NCBI GenBank assembly: GCA_902779075.1
Contig: CACZAK010000176.1
Coordinates: 1 to 10,632, forward strand
DNA from: an uncultured bacterium
GTDB lineage: Bacteria > Verrucomicrobiota > Kiritimatiellia > RFP12 > UBA1067
Length of the DNA: 10,632 nt
Direction of reading: 5' to 3'
Numbering within the stretch: the stretch's first letter is position 1; every line of letters starts with the position of its first letter. Both the position numbers and the translations under genes were made by a program. The notes beneath the pieces are model-generated. The model was not told the DNA's origin. It saw only the letters and a program-made list of their open reading frames with translations, and ran no database searches. Shown in pieces: positions 5,186-10,632 of this stretch.

Positions 5186-7633
5186 TCACCTAATGCGGAA
5201 GACCGTGAGAGAGAGCGGCGGAAGCGTCTCAGCCACCGCGCCGTCCTTGACAGCGGCGGTGCCCGAAGCCTCCTTGAGCGCCTCGCGGGCGAGCGGCGAG
5301 TTGCTGGCGCGCGCGCCGGGTCCCGTGAAGCAGGTCTTCTGCGCCTGCGCGATCTTCTTCCCGGCAAGCGCAAGCGTGAGCGGCTGCGACTCTTCCGAGC
5401 AGTTCACGGCCTTCACGACCACGGTGCCGTCCGCATCGCGCACGGCGGAGAACTGGACCGCACGACACGCCTGGCCTTTCCTGGCCTTGAACCAGCGCGA
5501 CGTCTGGTCGAACGCCAGCACCTCGCGTCCGCGGTTCTCGCTGAAGAGCTTCTGCACGTTCCAGCTGGGGTTCACGAAGTTGCCGTCGGTCATCGGGTAG
5601 ATGAGGTTGGGCTTCCACGCCGTGTGCTTCGCGTTCGCGAAGAGCGGCGCGTAGGCGGCGAGCTTCACCACGTCCGCGTTGCGCTCGAGGGCGCACATGA
5701 ACGCCGCCTCGCCGATCGCGGCGCGGAGGTCGCCCCAGCGGCCAACGTCCTGCGTGACGGCGTACTCGCCCACGAACACCTCGAACTCGCCGCGCGGGTA
5801 GGAGTCGTACATCTTCGCGCCGGCCGTCATGAACCAGTCGGGCGACTTGTAGTAGTGCTCGTCGCGGATGTGCTGCGGACGCCCCTTCACCGGACCGCCC
5901 CAGACGTCGGACACGATCTTGATCTCGGGGTACTTCGCCTGGATCGCGTCGTGCATGAGGGCGTAGCGCTCGTGGTACTTCGGGCCGCCGTTCTCGTTGC
6001 CGATCTCGATGTACTGGAGGTTGAACGGCGCGGGGTGTCCGTTCGCCGCGCGCACCGCGCCCCACTTCGACGTGGCCGGGCCGTTCGCGTACTCGATGCA
6101 GTCAAGCGCGTCCTGCACGAACTCGCCCATCTTGTCCATCGGCACCGTCTCCCTGTGGCTCATGCCGCAGTTGATGCAGAAGAGCGCCTTCGCGCCGAGG
6201 TCCTCGCAGAGCTGCAGGTACTCGTGGAAGCCGACGCCGTTCGCGCTCCAGTAGCCCCAGAGGTTCCACTGCGTGCGGCGGTCCCACACGTTGCCAATCG
6301 TCTGCTTCCAGCGGTACGCCTCGGCCATCGTGTTGCCCTCCACCCAGCAGCCGCCGGGGAAGCGCACGAAGCTAGGCTTGAGCGCGGCGAGGCGCTCCAT
6401 GAGGTCCTTGCGGAAGAGACCGCTCTTCGCGTAGGTGTCGCAGGGAAAGAGGGAGACGCAGTCCAGGTATAACGTGCCGCCGTTCGTCGCGCGGAACACG
6501 AGCTTCGCGTCGGGGTCTGTCCCCGTCGCCGTGAGCGTGAGGCCGTAGGTCTTCCACTCGGGGCCGATGCCGCCGATCGCGCCCGTGGCGAGCGTCTTGC
6601 CGAGGGACTGGAGCGCCACCTCGATCGGACCCTTCACGTCGCCGCGCAGGGCCACGGAGAGACGGTACTGCGCGCCGTCCTTCACCGCGATGCCGAAGTA
6701 GCCGTCGTTCGCCACGCCGCCGCCCGGCAGCGCCTCGATGCGGCCGCAGTGGCGGTTCTTCTCGGAGATGGGCTTCGACGAGTCAAGCTCAATCGTCGCG
6801 CGGCCGACCGTGCTCCAAAAGCCGATCGTGCCCTGCGCGCGGAACTTGACGAGACCGTCCTCGAAGCTGCGGTTGCGGACAAGCTCCGCGTACACGCCGC
6901 CGTCGAGGGAGAGGTCGATGTCCTCGAAGAAGATGCCCCACATGTCCTCCGAAACAGGGAAGCGCGCCTTCGACGCATCGACGACGATCTTGTTCTCGCC
7001 GCCGCCGAATGTGATCTCCGGCACGTCCACCGAGGCGAAGAGGGTCTGGCCGTCCAGCTTCATCGTGACCTTCTCGCCGACGCACGACATCTCGAGGTCG
7101 TACCAGCGGCCCGTCTCGATGGGCGCCTTCGTGCAGTCCCTTTTCAGCGGCGTCGCGAAGTCGAAGTTGCCCCTCGTCTCGACGCCATGCTGCTTGTTGA
7201 ACCAGCCGCCGTAGTTCGCGAAGATACAATGCTCCGGCGAGCGCTCGCGCACGTGGAGGATGAAGCCCTCCTTGCCCGAGAGCTTCCGCGCCTTCGCCTT
7301 GAACGTGTAGTCGCCCCACGCGGGGTCGCCAAATACGAGCGTGCTGCCGGTGGTGGCCGCTTCGTTCGACTGGCGGATCACGCCGCCTTCGACCGTCCAC
7401 TTGCCCTCCTTGCCCACATCGCACTTGGCGGGATCGGGCAGGCCGCTCCACAGCACCTTGCCGTCGGGCGCCGTGACGGAGATATCCTTGAACTCCGCCG
7501 TGGTCAGCCACGTGTGCAGCGCAACGCGTCCGTAGCGTGAACCGTCGGCAAAGGCCGCGCAAGCCGTAAACAGCGCAGCCACTGTGGCGAGCGCAACTCG
7601 TGTGCGTGCCGTTGATTTTATTTTATTTTTCAT
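5186..7633 (-). CDS. Secreted GH51-type alpha-L-arabinofuranosidase with extra N-terminal domain
   Basis: The 815-residue protein is predicted to remove terminal L-arabinofuranose from arabinan or arabinoxylan outside the cytoplasm. Residues 1-29 are a signal peptide with a likely cut after AFA; C25 is only a poor lipobox. Residues about 37-205 look like a concanavalin-type (LamG/DUF1080-like) beta-sandwich (GDYTFKAKARKLSGKEGFIL, GRWYDLEMSCVGEKVTMKLDG). GH51 begins near 214 with MWGIFFEDIDLSLDGGVYAE, then a CBM4_9-like module (about 265-395). The barrel has FVRFPGGCWVEG (422-433), the acid/base Glu547 in YIEIGNENGG and the probable nucleophile Glu623 in FVGEYA. A beta-sandwich tail ends at PPLSLTVFRIR. 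AAGGA lies 8 nt before the ATG. It is last in an operon with two Gfo/Idh genes (28-bp gap). Substrate and linkage remain inferred. Confidence 0.9.
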   Translation of the reverse strand: MKNKIKSTARTRVALATVAALFTACAAFADGSRYGRVALHTWLTTAEFKDISVTAPDGKVLWSGLPDPAKCDVGKEGKWTVEGGVIRQSNEAATTGSTLVFGDPAWGDYTFKAKARKLSGKEGFILHVRERSPEHCIFANYGGWFNKQHGVETRGNFDFATPLKRDCTKAPIETGRWYDLEMSCVGEKVTMKLDGQTLFASVDVPEITFGGGENKIVVDASKARFPVSEDMWGIFFEDIDLSLDGGVYAELVRNRSFEDGLVKFRAQGTIGFWSTVGRATIELDSSKPISEKNRHCGRIEALPGGGVANDGYFGIAVKDGAQYRLSVALRGDVKGPIEVALQSLGKTLATGAIGGIGPEWKTYGLTLTATGTDPDAKLVFRATNGGTLYLDCVSLFPCDTYAKSGLFRKDLMERLAALKPSFVRFPGGCWVEGNTMAEAYRWKQTIGNVWDRRTQWNLWGYWSANGVGFHEYLQLCEDLGAKALFCINCGMSHRETVPMDKMGEFVQDALDCIEYANGPATSKWGAVRAANGHPAPFNLQYIEIGNENGGPKYHERYALMHDAIQAKYPEIKIVSDVWGGPVKGRPQHIRDEHYYKSPDWFMTAGAKMYDSYPRGEFEVFVGEYAVTQDVGRWGDLRAAIGEAAFMCALERNADVVKLAAYAPLFANAKHTAWKPNLIYPMTDGNFVNPSWNVQKLFSENRGREVLAFDQTSRWFKARKGQACRAVQFSAVRDADGTVVVKAVNCSEESQPLTLALAGKKIAQAQKTCFTGPGARASNSPLAREALKEASGTAAVKDGAVAETLPPLSLTVFRIR

Positions 7634-7661
7634 TTCCTTTATCCTTTTCTTATGGTTGCGG

Positions 7662-9026
7662 TTAGATAAAATCTTTCATCGAGAACGCGCCGCGCGACGG
7701 TGCCTTCAGGAACTCGTTCGCCTCGGGGCAGTCCGTGAAGCGGGCAGACGCCGGGTCGAAGTGCAGCTCGCGGTTGGGGAAGCGCAGGCCGATCGCGCCC
7801 ACGAGGAGCGCCTGCGTGAACGGCGCCGCGTACGACATCTTGCTGGCGCACGCCTCTGGCGTGCCGGCTTTCGCCGCGTCCACGAACTCCTGGTAGTGGT
7901 TGTGGTAGGAAAGTCCCTTCACTGCCTCCACCCCAGCACGCTGCATCGCCTTCGTCTCGTCGTTCCACGCATGACCTGCGGCGGCGATGACGATCGGCGT
8001 CTTTCCGCCCCACACCACGCCGTTGAAGACGCCCTTCGTGCCGATGAACATGAGTCCGTTGTCGCCGAACGTATACTTGGGATGGACGCCAGCCGGCAGC
8101 GGCGGCGTCTGGCTGGAGTTCATCCATGTGAACTTTACCGTGCGCGGACACTTCGGCGTCGGCGCGAACGTCATCTCGATCTTGGCGCGGCCCGGAAACG
8201 CCGCCACCACCGGCTCGTCGCAGATTCCCTTCACCGCGATGGGCGCATTCCAGCCGAGGATCTCGAATGCCGGGTCGGCGTTGTGGATCGCCATGTCGCC
8301 AATCGCCCCCGTGCCGTAGTCCCACCACCCGCGCCACTTGAACGGCGCGATGAGGGGCGAGCAGGGATGCTCGGCGCAAGGTCCCAGCCAGACATCCCAT
8401 GACTCCTTCGTGAAGCCGCGGTCGTACTTGCCCGCGGTCGGGTAGCTCTTCGGCGCGGGCGGCCAGAAGCGTCCCGGACGGTCCGTCCAGCACACCACCT
8501 CCGTCACGTCGCCGATTAGACCCGTCTCCAGCAGGACCTTGAACGCCTTGCCGTGCGGATGGTGCTGGTTGCCCATCTGCGCCACCACGCCCGTGCGCTT
8601 CTGCTCCGCCATGAGCATCTGGCACTCCTCGTAGGAATGTGCGAGCGGCTTTTGGATATAGACGTGCTTGCCGAGGCGCATCGCGTGGAGACCCACGATC
8701 GCGTGTGTGTGGTCGGGTGTACACACCGCCACTGCGTCGAAATCCTTGTGGTGCTTGAACAGCTCGCGCCAGTCCATGTACGTGGGGATGCCGGGGTAGT
8801 GCTTGGCCGCGCCCGCGAGCCTCGCGGAATTGACGTCGCAGAGCGCCGCCACGGTGGCGCCCGCCTTGCGCAGCTCGCCGCTCGTCATGCCGCCGATGCC
8901 GCCCGCGCCGACAACGGCAAGACGCAGCTGCTTGCGCGGCAGATCCTGTCCGAAAAGCGTCCGCGCGGGGATGAAGAAGGCCCCGGCCGTCGTGCCGATG
9001 AACGTCTTTCGCGTCAATCGTCTCAT
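7662..9026 (-). CDS. Gfo/Idh/MocA family oxidoreductase with Tat-like leader
   Basis: This 454-residue protein has the NAD(P)-binding Rossmann fold of the Gfo/Idh/MocA family: LRLAVVGAGGIGG at 35-46, VCTPDHTHA at 101-109 and GKHVYIQKPLAHSYEE at 119-134, where QKP stands for the usual EKP. The N-terminus RRLTRKTFIGTTAGAFFIPA is a probable Tat signal with RK in place of RR, which would send a folded, cofactor-loaded enzyme to the periplasm. The GTGAIGDMAIHNADPAFEIL region matches the long bacterial C-terminal type common in Planctomycetes and Verrucomicrobia. I chose the ATG at 9026, which overlaps the upstream stop (ATGA) and follows GGGAGGAA by 7 nt. The likely substrate is a sugar or sugar derivative, possibly arabinose released by the downstream GH51 enzyme; this is inference from context. 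Confidence 0.92.
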   Translation of the reverse strand: MRRLTRKTFIGTTAGAFFIPARTLFGQDLPRKQLRLAVVGAGGIGGMTSGELRKAGATVAALCDVNSARLAGAAKHYPGIPTYMDWRELFKHHKDFDAVAVCTPDHTHAIVGLHAMRLGKHVYIQKPLAHSYEECQMLMAEQKRTGVVAQMGNQHHPHGKAFKVLLETGLIGDVTEVVCWTDRPGRFWPPAPKSYPTAGKYDRGFTKESWDVWLGPCAEHPCSPLIAPFKWRGWWDYGTGAIGDMAIHNADPAFEILGWNAPIAVKGICDEPVVAAFPGRAKIEMTFAPTPKCPRTVKFTWMNSSQTPPLPAGVHPKYTFGDNGLMFIGTKGVFNGVVWGGKTPIVIAAAGHAWNDETKAMQRAGVEAVKGLSYHNHYQEFVDAAKAGTPEACASKMSYAAPFTQALLVGAIGLRFPNRELHFDPASARFTDCPEANEFLKAPSRGAFSMKDFI

Positions 9027-10201
9027 CGTTTGTTCCTCCCGTTTGACACAGTCTTCCACGTGTTGCCATCGCGCGCGGAGGCGACCATCGCCTCAACGAA
9101 CCGCATGCCGCGCACGCCCGCCTGCACGTCGGGGAAATCAAGTTCAAGCTCCGTGGGGCGACGCCGCTCGCGCCGCGCGCGTATGGTGTCGCAGAAATTG
9201 CGGTAGTTGTTCGCGAACGCCTCGTGCAGTCCCTCCGGGTGGAATGCCGGCAGGTGCGTTGCGCGCGCAGCGGCGGCCGAGACCTCGGCCACGTATGGGG
9301 CGCCGCGGCTCCACGTCTCCGCAGGCGCGAACGGACTTGACAGGGTCAGCGTCTCGGGTGCTTCCTGGCACCAGAAGAGGCCTTTCTTCTCGCCGTACAC
9401 GCGGATGCGCAGTCCGTTGCCCTCGCCAGTCGCGATCTTCGAGGCGAGCAGGAGTCCGTCCGCGCCCTTTTCCAGACGGAGGAACGCCGCGCCGTCGTCG
9501 TCCAGCGCGCCGTGCGTGAAGCGCGCGAGATGACTCAGCACCGCGCGGATCTTGAGTCCCGTCACGTATTCAAGGAGATTGGCGGCATGAACGCCGATGT
9601 CGGATATGCAGCCGGAAATGCCGTGTACGCGCGGATCGCGCTGCCATTTCTGGCGGCGGGTGAGCGGCTTCGTCCAGTCGATGCGGCGGTACGACCCCTG
9701 CGGGTACTGCACCACGACCTTCGCCACGCGGCCGAGGTCCCCGCGCGCCACGAGGTCGCGCGCGAGCTTCACCATCGGATATCCAACGTACGGATGCATG
9801 AGGCCGAACACGCGCCGCGTGCGCGCAACGCACGCGGCAAGCTCCTCCGCCTCTGCGGCGTTGCGCGCGAGCGGCTTCTCGCACATCACGTGGAAACCAG
9901 CCTCAAGACACGCCTTCGCGATTTCAAGATGCGAATCAGGCGGTGTGCAGACGCTGACGAAATCGGCGCGATCGCCGACCGGACGCGCCGCCTCGCCCTC
10001 CACCATCTCCTGCCACGTGCCATACGCGCGCGAGGGATCTAGGCCAAGGCGAATCCCATGTTCCCGACTGCGTGCGGGATCCGAGCTGAACGCGCCCGCC
10101 ACGAGTTCCACATCGCCGTTGAACCGCGCCGCCGCGCGATGAACTTTGCCGATAAAGGCGCCGGCACCACCGCCGACCATAGCCATCTTGAGTTTTTCCA
10201 T
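9023..10201 (-). CDS. Gfo/Idh/MocA family oxidoreductase (cytoplasmic)
   Basis: The 392-residue enzyme has a dinucleotide-binding motif AMVGGGAGAFIGKVHRAAA at 7-25, VCTPPDSHLEIAKACLEAG at 84-102 and the catalytic EKP at 108-110 (HVMCEKPLARNAAEAEEL). Further on, SDIGVHAANLLEYVTG carries the conserved Asp and His of the active site. It most resembles the GAFIGxVHR subgroup of sugar or polyol dehydrogenases, which is often encoded with sugar-degradation genes. No signal peptide is present. The frame stays open upstream to 10396 across the tRNA and its terminator, so I place the start at the ATG at 10201, just after an extended -10 promoter. It heads the operon and overlaps the next gene by 4 bp. 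It may handle arabinose or another sugar from the same substrate; the exact reaction cannot be read from the sequence. Confidence 0.93.
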   Translation of the reverse strand: MEKLKMAMVGGGAGAFIGKVHRAAARFNGDVELVAGAFSSDPARSREHGIRLGLDPSRAYGTWQEMVEGEAARPVGDRADFVSVCTPPDSHLEIAKACLEAGFHVMCEKPLARNAAEAEELAACVARTRRVFGLMHPYVGYPMVKLARDLVARGDLGRVAKVVVQYPQGSYRRIDWTKPLTRRQKWQRDPRVHGISGCISDIGVHAANLLEYVTGLKIRAVLSHLARFTHGALDDDGAAFLRLEKGADGLLLASKIATGEGNGLRIRVYGEKKGLFWCQEAPETLTLSSPFAPAETWSRGAPYVAEVSAAAARATHLPAFHPEGLHEAFANNYRNFCDTIRARRERRRPTELELDFPDVQAGVRGMRFVEAMVASARDGNTWKTVSNGRNKR

Positions 10202-10208
10202 GCGGCAT

Positions 10209-10217
10209 ATTATACCA
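10209..10217 (-). promoter_or_regulatory. Extended -10 promoter of the carbohydrate operon
   Basis: On the minus strand, TGG directly precedes a perfect TATAAT (10209-10214), an extended -10 element. No good -35 is seen at 16-18 bp (GCCGGA at 17). The predicted start is within one or two bases of the ATG at 10201, so the message would be leaderless. A weak -35 would fit a promoter that needs an activator. Confidence 0.55.
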
Positions 10218-10242
10218 CATACTAAGGACCTTCCGGCCCCAG

Positions 10243-10268
10243 AAACAAAAAAACGCCTTTCGGCGTTT
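10243..10268 (-). terminator. Rho-independent terminator after tRNA-Asp
   Basis: On the minus strand AAACGCC-GAAA-GGCGTTT (10262-10268 with 10251-10257), a 7-bp stem with a GAAA tetraloop, runs straight into a T tract. It lies 4 bp past the tRNA 3' end and insulates the carbohydrate operon from tRNA transcription. Confidence 0.92.
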
Positions 10269-10272
10269 GAAA

Positions 10273-10347
10273 TGGCGGGCTCAGGGAGAATCGAACTCCC
10301 CTCTTCGGATCGACAGTCCGAGGTCCTAACCGATGAACGATGAGCCC
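10273..10347 (-). tRNA. tRNA-Asp (anticodon GTC)
   Basis: The 75-nt minus-strand sequence folds as a cloverleaf. The acceptor is GGGCTCA with TGAGCCC. The D arm is GTTC/GGAC. The anticodon stem is TCGGA/TCCGA around loop CTGTCGA, giving anticodon GTC. The variable loop is 4 nt, the T arm is GGGAG-TTCGATT-CTCCC, and the discriminator is G. The 3' CCA is encoded. It is followed by its own terminator and preceded by a strong promoter. Confidence 0.97.
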
Positions 10348-10367
10348 ATTGAGGTGAAAACGCGAGT

Positions 10368-10396
10368 AGTATATCAAAACCCCTGCCCTCTTGCAA
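10368..10396 (-). promoter_or_regulatory. Promoter of tRNA-Asp
   Basis: On the minus strand: TTGCAA (-35, 10391-10396), a 17-bp spacer ending in GGGGTTTTGA, and TATACT (-10, 10368-10373) with an extended TGA. The predicted start is near 10361, about 14 nt before the tRNA. CCCCC precedes the -35, as at the rplU and tRNA-Leu promoters. Confidence 0.8.
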
Positions 10397-10445
10397 GGGG
10401 GCATTTTCACTTTTCTAAAAAACTTTTACAAACTCAAATTCCCCC

Positions 10446-10474
10446 TTGCGGAGCCGTGGGGATTTTGGTATCAT
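10446..10474 (+). promoter_or_regulatory. Promoter of the tRNA-Leu/tRNA-Tyr cluster
   Basis: TTGCGG (-35, 10446-10451), a 17-bp spacer ending in GGGGATTTTGG, and TATCAT (-10, 10469-10474) with an extended TGG. The expected start is near 10481, about 14 nt before tRNA-Leu. It diverges from the tRNA-Asp promoter across an AT-rich stretch (10402-10440). Confidence 0.78.
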
Positions 10475-10494
10475 ATCTGCCGTTTTCACGCCTC

Positions 10495-10579
10495 GCTCGG
10501 GTGGTGAAATTGGCAGACACGCATGCTTGAGGTGCATGTGGAGCGATCCTTGCGGGTTCGAGTCCCGCCCCGAGCACCA
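10495..10579 (+). tRNA. tRNA-Leu (anticodon GAG)
   Basis: An 85-nt class II tRNA. The acceptor is GCTCGGG with CCCGAGC. The anticodon stem is CATGC/GCATG with loop TTGAGGT, giving anticodon GAG. It has a long variable arm (TGGAGCGATCCTT), the T arm GCGGG-TTCGAGT-CCCGC, discriminator A and an encoded CCA. Confidence 0.96.
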
Positions 10580-10582
10580 CGT

Positions 10583-10632
10583 TGTGGGATACTCAAGCGG
10601 TCAACGAGGGCAGACTGTAAATCTGCTGGCTT
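10583..10632 (+). tRNA. tRNA-Tyr (anticodon GTA), truncated by window end
   Basis: The 5' half of a tRNA starts 3 bp after tRNA-Leu. It shows a D arm with short stem CTC/GAG and the anticodon stem GCAGA/TCTGC with loop CTGTAAA, giving anticodon GTA. The start of a class II variable arm (TGGCTT) is visible. Counting back from the D stem with U8 puts the 5' end at 10583. It is likely cotranscribed with tRNA-Leu. Confidence 0.9.

Noticed and set aside
5156..6472. 438-residue plus-strand open frame
   Set aside because: It lies opposite the GH51 gene, is rich in Arg, Val, Leu, Ala and His as expected for an antisense frame at high GC, and has no recognisable domain.
7662..9026. GH109-type NAD-dependent glycosidase
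   Set aside because: GH109 enzymes are also Gfo/Idh proteins with Tat leaders, but the C-terminal half here fits the general bacterial Gfo/Idh type and I cannot see GH109-specific blocks.
10202..10396. N-terminal extension of the first Gfo/Idh gene
   Set aside because: The extra codons run through tRNA-Asp and its terminator, and the family N-terminus starts at 10201.

Overview
The window comes from a fairly GC-rich, Gram-negative bacterium. Lipid A synthesis (lpxB) implies an outer membrane. A secreted arabinofuranosidase beside two Gfo/Idh/MocA oxidoreductases, one with a Tat-like leader, resembles gut or environmental members of the Planctomycetes-Verrucomicrobia group (Verrucomicrobiota, Kiritimatiellota, Lentisphaerota). 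That placement is inference; no taxonomic marker was searched. Nearly all protein genes lie on the minus strand, so the text below runs from right to left.

Right end (10273-10632): tRNA-Asp(GTC) on the minus strand diverges from tRNA-Leu(GAG) and a truncated tRNA-Tyr(GTA) on the plus strand. Two facing promoters lie between them. A Rho-independent terminator follows tRNA-Asp.

Carbohydrate operon (10201 down to 5186): a Gfo/Idh/MocA oxidoreductase, a second Gfo/Idh protein with a Tat-like leader (ATGA overlap between the two), and 28 bp later a large secreted GH51-type alpha-L-arabinofuranosidase with an extra N-terminal lectin-like domain. They probably release arabinose from plant polysaccharide and oxidise or modify the sugar.

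Housekeeping block (5151 down to 1885): rplU and rpmA (ribosomal proteins L21 and L27) have their own promoter and a clear terminator. An array of 8-bp repeats in two opposite orientations follows. Next come lpxB, ybeY and yggS, which overlap one another: lipid A disaccharide synthase, the 16S rRNA maturation RNase, and the PLP homeostasis protein. The lpxB frame carries a segment made of two hairpin repeats.

Spacer 1393-1884: two inverted-repeat structures stand side by side, one a 199-bp imperfect palindrome and one a 179-bp element with 16-bp terminal inverted repeats. Left end: an ACT-domain regulator (UPF0237) and the start of its usual partner, the UPF0210/PFL-family protein, which runs off the window.

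I see no defence system, phage, transposase or CRISPR array. The less ordinary content is the set of small palindromic repeats (one of them translated inside lpxB), a strongly shared promoter architecture, a YbeY with an altered metal-ligand triad, and the arabinose operon.
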